The notes: a model not told the origin generated them from the letters alone. A stretch of DNA of 64,000 bases from Burkholderia glumae LMG 2196 = ATCC 33617 (GCF_000960995.1 NZ_CP009434.1:744001-808000); one strand, 5' to 3'; positions 34,847-43,703 are shown, numbered from the stretch's first letter. Translations and numbers: made by a program.

Positions 34847-36343
34847 TTACTTGGCCGCCGTCAGCTTGGATTGCTGCCTGACCCAGATGGATGGCGTGAC
34901 CCCGTAGTAGGCCAGGAAATCGCGTGAAAACTTGGCCGCCGAGGAAAAGCCAAAGGATTTTGAAACATCCCGGATGGTGTAGGTGGTTTGCAGCAATTCG
35001 GAGGCCGCGGCCTGCAGCTTCATGATGCGCACGTGCTCCGCAATCGAGCACGACAGGCACTCCCTGAAGCCCATCTCCAGCGTGCGGCGGCTGACCTTGC
35101 AATGCTCGACGATGCATTTGACCGGCAACGGGCTTCTGATGTTTTTCTCTATGAAATCCAAGGCCCGCTTCACGTACACCGGCTCGAAGTTCCTTCTGGC
35201 CGTCACGTTGTAGTTTTCCGGATTGTCGAGCGAGGACTTGGGCATGAAATCCGAAAAATTGCGAAACATCGGCCGATCCACCATGAGGCTCCTGATTCTG
35301 CCGTGCTTCAGCAGCTTCAGCGCGTTCAGCGCGCCCACGCTGTCGCCTATTTGCTCCCGGATCTGCGAGGTGAACTGGATGGATTCGCGCAACACCGTCT
35401 CGTACTTGAATTCGGCTGCCAGCGCTTGTGTCCTTTTTAAAATTTCGAGCGCCGGTCCCGCCTTGCCGTGATCGGCAAACAACATCGCGCCATACAGCAG
35501 CGCGCTCACGGCGACCGGACGGTCGAGCGACCAGAGGCGGGCCGATAGGTCTTCCAGTTTGGCCACGGCGCGCCCCGAGTCTTCCACGCCTCCGGTCAGA
35601 CCATAAAGGGCCAGCTCCATCACCTGCGCGCTATTCCAGTGCTTCGCGTCCGGCTGCACCTCTCTGGCCGCGGAAATCTGGCCGGCCAGCGTGTTCCGGT
35701 CCGGCGGGGATGAATCCATCTCCGGCACGCTCAGGAAAAACGGCACGCCCCGCCACAGCCGGGGGTGTTCGGTGATGATGTATTTTTCCCAGAGGATCTG
35801 CAGGCGAACCCAGGCAATTCGGCCGGTCAGCAAGGACGAGCGACTCGCATTCGGCGCACGCGAATACTTGACCGCTTCATTGATGAACTTGTCGGCGCGC
35901 CCAAGATCTCCGAGCTTGGTATAGGCCGTCGCCATTGCCAAGCACGCGATGCAGGCATCGTCTGGTCGCAGCGAGACGCCCTGCAACAGAATTTCCTGAG
36001 CGAGCGTGATGGCATTGCTTTCTTCGCCCAGCTCGCATAGTGTGAAAGCAACCAGTGCCCGGGCCGACATGCATTTGTGCAGGTTCTTGTGAACCAGGAA
36101 AATCGACTCTGCCTTTTTTAAAAATTCGAGCGTTTCTTTCGGGCAATAGGTCGGGGCCAGGCGATGCGCGAACAGCATCATGGCTTCCGCTTCCAGGAAG
36201 CGATCCCCGACCAGCTGTGCCGAGGTTACCGCGCTCATGGCGAGTTCATACTGCATGGTTGCCCCTATTCCCGGGCAAGACTGGAGTTTTTTGATCAGCT
36301 CGTAACATTCGAGCCTGCGGCGCCCGATGCGAGACATTGCCAT
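34847..36343 (-). CDS. AraC-family regulator with TPR-like N-terminus (HrpB-like)
   Basis: A 498-residue regulator. Residues about 1-370 are a helical, TPR-like repeat region (for instance FLEAEAMMLFAHRLAP and ACIACLAMATAYTKLGDLGRADKFI), and the last 105 form an AraC two-HTH domain (VKCIVEHCKVSRRTLEMGFRE and TIRDVSKSFGFSSAAKFSRDFLAYYGVTPS). This length and layout recall HrpB, the type III secretion activator of Ralstonia and plant-pathogenic Burkholderia. No type III secretion genes lie in the window, so it may be a relative acting elsewhere. GAGG at -10 supports the ATG at 36343. GC is lower than in flanking genes. Confidence 0.8.
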   Translation of the reverse strand: MAMSRIGRRRLECYELIKKLQSCPGIGATMQYELAMSAVTSAQLVGDRFLEAEAMMLFAHRLAPTYCPKETLEFLKKAESIFLVHKNLHKCMSARALVAFTLCELGEESNAITLAQEILLQGVSLRPDDACIACLAMATAYTKLGDLGRADKFINEAVKYSRAPNASRSSLLTGRIAWVRLQILWEKYIITEHPRLWRGVPFFLSVPEMDSSPPDRNTLAGQISAAREVQPDAKHWNSAQVMELALYGLTGGVEDSGRAVAKLEDLSARLWSLDRPVAVSALLYGAMLFADHGKAGPALEILKRTQALAAEFKYETVLRESIQFTSQIREQIGDSVGALNALKLLKHGRIRSLMVDRPMFRNFSDFMPKSSLDNPENYNVTARRNFEPVYVKRALDFIEKNIRSPLPVKCIVEHCKVSRRTLEMGFRECLSCSIAEHVRIMKLQAAASELLQTTYTIRDVSKSFGFSSAAKFSRDFLAYYGVTPSIWVRQQSKLTAAK

Positions 36344-36623
36344 ACAAGACCTCTTTCTTTTCTTCCCTCGGCATTTGGCCGGCAACATGGGTGCCGCCGC
36401 ACCAATCGCCAACTCTTCTCAGGTGCTGCTGAAATGACGATAATGATTTGTTTTTCCCGTGTTTAATTTGCTGCGCTTTATCGCGAAGGCCGATGCCCCC
36501 GGATGAACTGAAAAAGACGATCGCAATGCTGCCCCGTAAGAGCGCAATGGCCATCGCCGCCCTGACTGCGGTGGAGGGTGGTTTTGGGAGGCCGGATTTT
36601 ACATAAATCGCCAGCGCTCTAGT

Positions 36624-36881
36624 TCAAATAGGTTTGCGCCCTGGCCCCGGCCAGGCTTCGCCGGTGGCGAGGTTTTGATGCGTCGGGCGGACGTCGGATG
36701 CCAGCCGGATGAGCGGTGCCGATGAGCTGGCCGGTCCAAAAAGTTGCGGGGAATGCAAATGCAAGTCACGAAGAATCGCACGTACTTCCTCGATGGCGGC
36801 GGGGATCTCGAGGGTTCGCAGAGCGGCAATTCTTTTATCCAGGTTTTCAAGCTGTCCAATCAAATCAAGATATTTCTGCAT
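36624..36881 (-). pseudogene. H-NS-like protein stopped at a conserved Trp
   Basis: An 85-codon frame with two parts of the beta-proteobacterial H-NS family. The N-terminal coiled oligomerisation segment (YLDLIGQLENLDKRIAALRTLEIPAAIEEVRAIL) is followed by a C-terminal TGEAWPGPGRKPI that lines up with the DNA-binding consensus TGxTWSGRGRxPxW. The next codon, where the family has Trp, is TGA at 36624-36626. The frame stays open for many codons beyond it. H-NS proteins silence AT-rich acquired DNA. The product may be inactive, or act as a dominant-negative form through its oligomerisation part. GGAG precedes the ATG. Confidence 0.6.
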
Positions 36882-37559
36882 GAACAGACGCTCCGGTGGA
36901 ACTGCACAAGAAAATTATCCGACGTGTTTCGACGCGCGCCGTACATGGGCTGTATTTCGCAAGAATCACCTCCTATTGAACATCGTCTCTCGAACTGAAC
37001 AACAATTCACAAGAAACTTTCTGCGCAAATTGCCAACAAGTTGTTTTTACACGCACCAATGCAGCGCCGCGATTGCCTAAATAAATGATTTGAAAAATTT
37101 TCCATGCCGGACGGCGAGTTTCGATAAGCATGAAAATTGCGGTTCCTTGCCGGCCCGACCGCGTGCAGCCCTGCCGCGCCGTTCGCGCTTGGCACGCGGC
37201 GGCGCCGGCTGCCGGCATCGAGGTGATGGCGGACAAGCTCCGTTCGCCTCGGGAGGCAGGGCTCGGACAAGGGGAGGAGGAATTCCACGCGCTCGGCGGA
37301 GCAACTGTCCTCGATTTGCCGCCCGCGTCGAATTTCCGGCCCGATCCGCGGCAAGGTCTGGGCGACATCAAGGTTCCTGAGAATAAGGGCCGCCCCCGTG
37401 CGTGGATGCCGGTAGGTTTTTGCTCGCGGGGCGCGGCATCGGACGATGCGCCGTGTTCCCGTCACGCCTTCCGCGCGCGAGGCGGATTGGCCGGCTTCCT
37501 GTCGCTGGGCAGGCGGGTATTGTCAGGTTGTTCGGTGAGCGGACGAAGAAGGAACGGAA
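36882..37559. other. Gene-poor, partly AT-rich stretch
   Basis: Roughly 680 bp without a convincing gene. 36900-37090 is AT-rich; 37130-37560 is GC-rich with open frames in several phases that show no family features or plausible codon use. Probably remnant DNA beside the decayed insertion sequences. Confidence 0.5.
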
Positions 37560-37870
37560 GTTCAGCCCCTTGTGTTGCCGGTGTTCAACGCCCAGGCGCG
37601 GGGCCGCGTTCGCCGCCGCGTAGCTGCGCAGTTGTCCGTCACCATCACGCGCGGCAGACCGTAGCGCTTGAGCAACTTGCCGCCGCTCGGGGCCGTTGAA
37701 TGGATTCGCTTTGCAATGGCCAAGCCGAACTTCCTGGCCCAGCACCGCACGGCTTCGTACGTGAGCTCGCTACCGCGCGCGGCCGGCATCTCCTCGACCG
37801 TCCGCAGGCTCAGCGGAAATCGGTGGTACAGCCACACCGCGTAGCTGATGACGCTGGACGGGAGGATTAA
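37560..37870 (-). pseudogene. IS6-family transposase remnant
   Basis: Minus-strand fragments of an IS6-type transposase: VISYAVWLYHRFPLSLRTVEEMPAARG, then AVRCWARKFGLAIAKRI, then a jump to GGKLLKRYGLPRVMVTDN, then in another frame GVEHRQHKGLN. The catalytic core segment between the second and third pieces (about 50 residues including two acidic residues) is missing and the C-terminus is lost. It is therefore dead, marking an old insertion. Terminal repeats were not identified. Confidence 0.75.
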
Positions 37871-38043
37871 CTCTTTCCGAGCTTCCCTATTTGAATGGGT
37901 GAGTGCGAAAACAGCAACAGGGGATATCCCACTATTTTGGGAGATACCCCTGATTGGCAAGCATCACAAGTCTTGGCACCCATCAAGAAAGGGAAGTCGC
38001 GATATCAATGAATGCGACGCCGGCATAAATTGTCGGCGAAGGA

Positions 38044-38547
38044 TTATCGATTGCGCTGCTCCACTTCTGAGTGCGTATCCCATTTGATAGGGCGCGGATC
38101 ATGAATGGTATTCTCGTCCTGCGTAAAGCGCCCATGCTGGGGGGCGATGTTCGGATCATCTTCCCATGTCGCTTGCTGTGTAAATACTCCTGTTTTTCGA
38201 TTGAATTTCAAAAAATGATGCGCAGTTTTCCCTCCCCAATCGGACGAGGGTAGCGAAATGTAGTGGACTGCGTACTCGTCGTCGGTCAAATGCCCCTGCA
38301 CCACATAGACTCCATAGTGCTCCTCGCCGGGTGAAATTATCTTATAGACACCATTATCGTAATAATACAGGGTTGCATCGGGGAATGGTTTTTTCTCATA
38401 CATCTTCTCGTAAAACAGCTTCTGCTTGACAGTTGGTTTTCCGAATTTGACTTCGACTGACGGCGGTTGAGTGCCGCTGCCTTCGGCGGCAATGAGTGGA
38501 GTTGCAAGAAATGCCAAGATAGTGAGAAAACTTTTCTTCATCATCAT
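38044..38547 (-). CDS. Small exported protein of unknown function
   Basis: A 167-residue protein with a clear Sec signal peptide (MMMKKSFLTILAFLATPLIAA, cleavage about residue 21). The mature part is hydrophilic with Tyr/Asp/His-rich segments (ATLYYYDNGVYKI, GVYVVQGHL, AVHYISLPSSDWGGK); I recognise no family. No Cys follows the signal, so it is periplasmic or secreted. Three ATG codons occur in a row; GGAG spacing favours the second or third (38544 or 38541). Low GC and the position between insertion-sequence remnants suggest horizontal origin. An orphan immunity-type protein is one possibility, without direct support. Confidence 0.7.
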   Translation of the reverse strand: MMMKKSFLTILAFLATPLIAAEGSGTQPPSVEVKFGKPTVKQKLFYEKMYEKKPFPDATLYYYDNGVYKIISPGEEHYGVYVVQGHLTDDEYAVHYISLPSSDWGGKTAHHFLKFNRKTGVFTQQATWEDDPNIAPQHGRFTQDENTIHDPRPIKWDTHSEVEQRNR

Positions 38548-38572
38548 GTACTCCGTATATTTTGGCCGGGAG

Positions 38573-38589
38573 CGTCATGTTACATGACG
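38573..38589. promoter_or_regulatory. 17-bp palindrome upstream of small exported protein
   Basis: CGTCATGT-T-ACATGACG is a perfect 8-1-8 inverted repeat, 26 bp upstream of the gene start on the minus strand. It may be an operator or a boundary scar of the neighbouring insertion sequence. Confidence 0.45.
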
Positions 38590-38669
38590 ACGGCAACCAG
38601 GTGCGGATCGTCGCCAATCAATGCTGCAGTTGTTGGAGCCGAGTGCAAACCAAGAACCGCTAACACAAA

Positions 38670-39400
38670 TCATCCACAAATCATCGAGCAGATGATGGCG
38701 GCAGCCAGGATGAGCAAAGCGGGATGAATATCGAGGCGGCGCGCGAAGCCAATCCGGAGCTTGCCGAATCCGGCGAGCCAGGCATGCGTGCGCTCGACGA
38801 CCCAACGATGCCTGCCCAGCCGTTCGCTGCTTTCGATACCGCGACGTGCGATACGGGCCTTGATGCCGCGCCGTTTCAGATAACGTCGGCAGCGCGCAAA
38901 GTCATACGCTTTCTCAGCGTGCAGTTTGCTCGGCTGCTTGCACGGCTGATCAGTCAGGCCAGCGACGGCAGGGATGGCATCAAGCGCGGACTCGAGTGCC
39001 ATCGAATCGTGCCGGTTGGCTCCCGTGATCGTGACAGCCAGCGGGATGCCACGCGCAGCTACGACGATGTGTCGTTTCGATCCGAGCTTGCCGCGGTCGG
39101 TCGGGTTGAGGCCGGTTTGCTGGCCCCCCGGGGGCTGGAGACGCTGGCGCCATCGAGGCTGGCGCGTTCCCAATCGATCTGGTCGTGCTCACGCCGCCGA
39201 CGCAGTATCGCCAGATGCAGCCGATGCCATACACCGGCGGCTTGCCAGTCTCGCAGACGTCGCCAGCACCTCATGCCGCTGCCGAAACCCTGCTCTTGCG
39301 GGAGGTCTTCCCACGGGATGCCGGTTTGCAGCACATACAGGATGCCGTTGAGCGCAGCTCGGATCAGAGTTCCACCGCCTGCGTTGCGTATCCCCGGCAA
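38670..39400 (-). mobile_element. IS5-family (IS402-like) element with two-frame transposase, N-terminus degraded
   Basis: The first frame (down to about 39059) has LNGILYVLQTGIPWEDLPQE, GSGMRCWRRLRDWQAAGVWHRLH and the first catalytic Asp in SLDGASV. The second (39173-38670) has TGLNPTDRGKLGSKRH, the second Asp in GANRHDS and the catalytic Glu in WVVERTHAWL, ending ICSMICG. The shift lies in a run of C and G near 39120-39130, consistent with programmed frameshifting in the IS402 group. The usual first 35-40 residues are not recognisable, so the element is probably inactive. Terminal inverted repeats were not located. Confidence 0.75.
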
Positions 39401-39725
39401 TTGTCGGCCTATGCCGAACACGATATGCCGACGTATGGGTGATGGGCGCGGGTGAAGCGTTGGGCGGGCCGGTCCCGACCTGCACGACATCGCGACGTGG
39501 CCGCGTCAGCCATGGCGGTCAGCGTGGTCGGCATAGGCTGGCGCAAGCGGTGTCGCTGACGGCAGGCGTCGACACGGTCGAGAGCAGACAAGAGCGGCAG
39601 CCACGCTCAGTAAGGCGTCCCTCGATCGGAACGCGATCGACTACGCGAAACGGCGCGATCGGCAACCGGGCCGGGCGCTGACGCGGCTGGGGTATCTGCC
39701 GGGGGACGCCGGCGCGCTTCGGCGC
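39401..39725. other. Spacer between IS remnant and oxygenase operon
   Basis: About 325 bp without a convincing gene. Probably the decayed left part of the IS402-like element plus flanking DNA. Confidence 0.45.
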
Positions 39726-39786
39726 CGGCCCGGGCCGCCCGCGTTGCCGGCCCGGGCGGCATGGCCGACGGCCCGGGCCGCCCGCT
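39726..39786. terminator. Palindromic GC-rich repeat cluster after TauD-like gene
   Basis: A 17-bp sequence CGGCCCGGGCCGCCCGC occurs twice (39726 and 39769) around a related inverted copy (39746-39760). It starts 8 bp past the stop of the minus-strand gene at 39794 and can form a strong hairpin. No T-run is present. Confidence 0.45.
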
Positions 39787-39793
39787 GCCGGAA

Positions 39794-40813
39794 TCAGTGC
39801 CCGGCCGCGCTCAAGGCCTGCAGGCGGGTGCCGCTGGTGTCGGTCGCGATGCCGCCGCGCAGCACGCCGGCCTCGACGTGATGGAAGACCGGCACGAACT
39901 CGGCGGGCAGCGGACGTGTGTATTCGCTGGCGATCCAGCAACGCAGCAAGCAGCGCTGCTGCGGCGCGACATCGACGAAGGCGTTGCGGGAGTGCAGCGT
40001 GGTGTGATTGTTGGTCAGCACCAGCGTGCCCTTGGCGAACGGGAATTCGACCGAGATCGAATCGTCCTCGAGCAGGGCGTCGATCCCGTCGAGCATCGCG
40101 CGCACCTCGTCCGGAAGCTCGATGCCGTGGCGCTTCACCGATTCGTTGAATTTCCGGATATAGCGCAGCACGAAGGTCTCGCGCGTCTCGGTCAGGATCG
40201 GCAGCAGGCAGTAGCCCTGGTCGGGGCTGCCGCCTTCGTCGCGCAGGTCGTGCGGGATGGGGCGGGTCAGCCAGGCACGCCAGGCCGGGTCGTGCCGCTC
40301 GATCAGTTCGATCAGGCGAGCCGACGAGCAGACCTTGAACTCGCCGCCCGAGGTGGCCGGCTCCCAGCAGGCGAGCACCGTGACGTCGGCCCGGTCGGAA
40401 TGGAACGCCAGCTCCTGATTGGTCATGTGGCCTCGGGCAGGGGCGAGCGTCGAGTCGCGGTGCCCCGCATCCTTGACTTCCTTGATCACGTCGCCGGCCT
40501 TGTTGATGGCGACCGGTTGGCCAAGATAGCGGCAGAACTGGCCGAACACGCGCTGGAAATCGGCCTGGCCGAGTCCGGCGAGCACCGCGCTCTCATGCTT
40601 GATGGCGCCGCTGCCGAATTCCAGTTGGGCGTGGATGCGGTCGCGCACCGAGTCGAGCATGTAGCCGTCGAGTTCCGCGTCGGTGTCTCGTGCGATCGCC
40701 TGAAGCAGGGTTTCCACGGCGTCGGCGATCTCGCCAGGCAGTTCCAGTGCCGCCGGGCTGGACCAGGCGGGGGGGCGACGATGGGTGCGACGTCGCACCT
40801 CGCTGTCGATCAT
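39794..40813 (-). CDS. TauD-like Fe(II)/2-oxoglutarate dioxygenase
   Basis: A 339-residue protein of the TauD/clavaminate-synthase-like fold. The iron ligands are probably His138 and Asp140 (LAFHSDRADV) and His270 or His274 (TNNHTTLHSRNAF), with a 2-oxoglutarate-binding Arg near 291. Such enzymes hydroxylate, desaturate or cleave small molecules with O2 and 2-oxoglutarate. AGGAG at -7 fixes the ATG at 40813. It is the last gene of the left operon, after the synthase-cupin fusion and the fatty-acid hydroxylase-like gene, and probably performs an oxidative tailoring step. The substrate is unknown. Confidence 0.85.
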   Translation of the reverse strand: MIDSEVRRRTHRRPPAWSSPAALELPGEIADAVETLLQAIARDTDAELDGYMLDSVRDRIHAQLEFGSGAIKHESAVLAGLGQADFQRVFGQFCRYLGQPVAINKAGDVIKEVKDAGHRDSTLAPARGHMTNQELAFHSDRADVTVLACWEPATSGGEFKVCSSARLIELIERHDPAWRAWLTRPIPHDLRDEGGSPDQGYCLLPILTETRETFVLRYIRKFNESVKRHGIELPDEVRAMLDGIDALLEDDSISVEFPFAKGTLVLTNNHTTLHSRNAFVDVAPQQRCLLRCWIASEYTRPLPAEFVPVFHHVEAGVLRGGIATDTSGTRLQALSAAGH

Positions 40814-40929
40814 GGTGCCGCTCCTGTAAAGATGGGTTGTCGAATCGAGATGAGGCCGTGCCGGCGGCCATCGCGCATCGCCTGGCCTGGGCCTCGGAGA
40901 GGCCCGGCAGCGGTCACGGCATGGGCCGC

Positions 40930-42300
40930 TCAGGCGGCGATTTCGAGCAGGCTCCGCGCGTATTCGCCCTTGTGGACGAAGTTGATGAACGAGCCCTTGC
41001 CGGCCACGAAGCGGTAGGAATGCTCCGCGCCTGCCGGCACGAAGGCGGTTGCCGGGCTGGTCAGGGTCCGCGATACGCCGGCAATGCTGACTTCGACCGT
41101 CAGCCCGCGATAGTCCTCGTCGTCGCCGAGGAACATGAAAACGGAGTCGCAGTTGTGGCGGTGGGTATCCACGTGGCCCTCCTCGTTTTCCGCGATCACC
41201 TCGACCTTGCGCGCGATGAAATAGAACGGCGAGGCGCTCAGCAGGCGGTGGTCGAGCATCACGAAACGCTTGCCGGGGCCGTGGCGGTGGTAGCGAAGCT
41301 CGGTGGACGATTTCTCGAAGGGCACGAGAAACAGGTCTTGCTCGTGCATCGGCGGGTGCTTTTCGCGGACCTCCGCGTCGCCGGCCAGGGCCGGGGAATG
41401 GATGTTGTAGGCCGACGCATCCTTCTCGCAGGCGATGCGATGCAGCCGCGAGGCATGGGCGAAGACGTTGTCGCCGACGATCGGCTGCATCGGCGAGCCG
41501 TCGATGCGGCTGAAGACCCTGACCAGTTCCGAGAGCTGGCGCGCCTTGTCGAGCCGGCGCGAAGCGTCGCCGAAGCGGCTCTCCAGCAAGGCGGCCAACT
41601 GAAACGTGTCGGTCACCCCGGCGCGCTCCCCGATGCCGTTGCAACTCGTGGAAATCCACTCGACACCGGCGCGCAGCGCCTCCAGCGAACTGGCCAGGGC
41701 CAGGCCGCGATCGTTGTGGACGTGATATTCGAACTGGACCTGGCGAAACTCATGGCGCAGCAGCGCCAGGATGTCGTAGGTCTCGGACGGAAGCAGCGCG
41801 CCGACGCTGTCGGCGAAGCAGATGCGGTCGGCGCCGGCGGCCACCGCGGTCTGATAGATACGGAACAGATCGGACTGCTCGGTCCGGCCGGCGTCCTCGA
41901 TGGTGGCGCGCACGCTCAGGCCGCGGGACTTGGCGTAGCGAATCGACGCCTCGAATAGCGCCAGCACCTGATCCTTGCCCATGCCGCCGAATTTCGTGGC
42001 CAGCGATACCGGATTGAACGAGGCGAACATGCCCACCCAGGCGGCGCCGGACTCGGCCACCGCGTCGATGTCCTCGCTACGGCAGCGCGCATGCGCCAGC
42101 ACCGGCAGCGGCGAGACGCGCACCACGGCACGCACGCGCTCGAGTTCATACGGCGAAATCTTGGGGTGGCCGCATTCGATCATGTCGACGCCAAACTCGG
42201 CGATCTTCCTGGCGAGAATCTCGCTTTGCTCGATATCGAAATTGCACTGGATGGTCTGGCATCCTTCGCGCAGCGAGCAGTCGATGATGTTGGCTTGCAT
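40930..42300 (-). CDS. Homocitrate-synthase-like (HMGL) enzyme fused to a cupin
   Basis: A 456-residue fusion. Residues 1-300 are a DRE-TIM barrel with DCSLREG (7-13) and HVHND (193-197), the metal and catalytic motifs of acyl-CoA:2-oxoacid condensing enzymes. The LREG form resembles homocitrate synthase more than isopropylmalate synthase (LRDG). Residues about 335-445 form a cupin with clustered ligands in GHVDTHRHNCDSVFMFLGDD and PAGAEHS. No leucine-regulatory domain is present. It should condense acetyl-CoA, or a lyase version of this, with a 2-oxoacid; the cupin may bind metal and act on the product. AGGA at -7 supports the ATG at 42300. An aconitase in the divergent operon could isomerise the product. 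Confidence 0.82.
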   Translation of the reverse strand: MQANIIDCSLREGCQTIQCNFDIEQSEILARKIAEFGVDMIECGHPKISPYELERVRAVVRVSPLPVLAHARCRSEDIDAVAESGAAWVGMFASFNPVSLATKFGGMGKDQVLALFEASIRYAKSRGLSVRATIEDAGRTEQSDLFRIYQTAVAAGADRICFADSVGALLPSETYDILALLRHEFRQVQFEYHVHNDRGLALASSLEALRAGVEWISTSCNGIGERAGVTDTFQLAALLESRFGDASRRLDKARQLSELVRVFSRIDGSPMQPIVGDNVFAHASRLHRIACEKDASAYNIHSPALAGDAEVREKHPPMHEQDLFLVPFEKSSTELRYHRHGPGKRFVMLDHRLLSASPFYFIARKVEVIAENEEGHVDTHRHNCDSVFMFLGDDEDYRGLTVEVSIAGVSRTLTSPATAFVPAGAEHSYRFVAGKGSFINFVHKGEYARSLLEIAA

Positions 42301-42406
42301 GGGCATGTCCTGGAGGAGTATCGCAACGGGGCGGTCATCGGGTGGCCGGCGCCGGCGGCGCTCGCGGGGCGAGAGCGGAGCCGCCGGTGCCGGCATGGCT
42401 GGGGAA

Positions 42407-43207
42407 TTACTTCCATTCCTTCACGGGCGTGGTGGTGAAAGGCAGGTACAACAGCTTGGCGGCGGAGAAATCGTCGTGGTGATCGAGGCCGTTCGAGAAG
42501 GCCTGCGGACGGTAATCGATCGAATAGGTTCCGAACAGGCGATCCCAGATGCTGAAAATGAAGCCGTAGTTGGTATCGGTGTATTCGACTTCGCGGCCGT
42601 GGTGGATGTTGTGGAAGGTCGGCATCACGAACAGCTTGCTGAGGGCGCGCTCCAGCCGCTCCGGAATGTTGATGTTGCTGTGGTGGAAGGTCGTCACGCA
42701 AAACGAAATAACTTCGAAGGCGATCACGGTCTTGTAGGGAATCGCGAATGCGTACATCACCGGCAGGCGAATCGCGAGCACCAGGAATTTCTCGCCGAAA
42801 TGCTGGCGGAAGCCGGTGGTCGAGTCGATATGCGTGTCGAGGTGGTGCAGCGTATGGAACCGCCACAGCACCGGGATCTTGTGCGCGAAATAATGAATCG
42901 AATAGTTCAGGCAATCGAGGATGAAGATGTCGATGACGAATGCCGTGACGCCGGTGAACCAGTCGGGGCGCGGCAGCCGATAAGGCAGGTCACGCGTCAC
43001 GTAGAGCATCAGCGGTGCGATCACCACCGGCGAGAAGATCGCGCGATACGACACGCCTACCACCGCGTTGCGGAAAACCCGCTTGAGGTTCAGGTCGCGC
43101 GGGTAATCGTATTTCGGGAAAGCCCTTTCGAGCGCGAAGATCGCGAGGAATGCCACGCCGCTGATCACCAGCCCGTGCGTGGTCAGGTAGGCAAGAAATT
43201 CGCTCAT
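42407..43207 (-). CDS. Membrane fatty-acid hydroxylase/sterol desaturase-family diiron enzyme
   Basis: A 266-residue membrane protein with about four helices and the family histidine boxes: HYFAH (105-109), HTLHH (118-122), a HHSN box (about 175) and HNIHH (about 199). These bind two irons and use O2 to hydroxylate or desaturate lipid-like chains at the membrane. GGAG precedes the ATG at 43207. It is the first gene of the left operon, with 106 bp before the next gene. It suggests that the pathway product has, or acts on, a lipophilic chain. The substrate is unknown. Confidence 0.88.
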   Translation of the reverse strand: MSEFLAYLTTHGLVISGVAFLAIFALERAFPKYDYPRDLNLKRVFRNAVVGVSYRAIFSPVVIAPLMLYVTRDLPYRLPRPDWFTGVTAFVIDIFILDCLNYSIHYFAHKIPVLWRFHTLHHLDTHIDSTTGFRQHFGEKFLVLAIRLPVMYAFAIPYKTVIAFEVISFCVTTFHHSNINIPERLERALSKLFVMPTFHNIHHGREVEYTDTNYGFIFSIWDRLFGTYSIDYRPQAFSNGLDHHDDFSAAKLLYLPFTTTPVKEWK

Positions 43208-43356
43208 GTCTTACTCCGTCGGTAAATAAGTTATGCGAAATATGATGGGTATGCCGAAGCCGTCGAAATGCGAATGTTTCGCGGTTCAGGCATGGCCGGC
43301 GGCGGAGCGTGCCACGAAGTGGCTTGGTTTGATACGGATCATCACGCCGCGAACTA

Positions 43357-43386
43357 TTTATATCCGTCAGGCGGAGCGGCGAGCAA
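43357..43386 (-). promoter_or_regulatory. Candidate promoter of the left operon
   Basis: On the minus strand TTGCTC (43386-43381), an 18-bp spacer and TATAAA (43362-43357) point toward the hydroxylase gene and predict a leader of about 140 nt. The -10 is good and the -35 weak. Confidence 0.35.
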
Positions 43387-43642
43387 GTGATTCGCGCTGG
43401 CAACATTGACAGTTGCATCGGCCCAGCTATCAGTCGACTTTTTTTTTGAACGATGTTATTGCCTGGAATTGGCCGGGAATCGGCAGAATTTTCATTAATA
43501 TTTTTGAAAGGTAATGGTAATCAGGAAAACCTGACCATCACCAAAGCTGGGATCGCAACGCCTCGGGAAATCTGTATTCTTCAACAGGGGCCTACCATCC
43601 CGAAGCGACGGGGCAAGCAAAAATCTTTATCGAATAAAGAAC

Positions 43643-43703
43643 TTGACAATGGGGTCGACGCGAATGAATATTGCATCGAATTAAAAAGATACCGATCGGT
43701 ATC
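43643..43703 (+). promoter_or_regulatory. Candidate luxR promoter with palindromic operator
   Basis: TTGACA (43643-43648), an 18-bp spacer and AATATT (43667-43672), followed 15 bp later by the perfect 16-bp palindrome GATACCGATCGGTATC (43688-43703). The whole 43208-43826 gap is AT-rich against its neighbours. The palindrome lies at about +10 to +25, a position typical of a repressor site. I see no canonical lux box in this gap. Confidence 0.5.

Noticed and set aside
37130..37699. 189-codon plus-strand frame
   Set aside because: Arg/Gly/Pro-rich, no recognisable domain, and it runs over the IS6 transposase remnant on the other strand.
39401..39725. tRNA or attachment site at the border of the LuxR cluster
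   Set aside because: No tRNA-like arms and no CCA-ended cloverleaf could be read here.
41659..42396. Extending the synthase-cupin start upstream or joining it to the TauD-like frame
   Set aside because: Sequence before 42300 has no family similarity, and the long overlapping minus-strand frame is in another phase.
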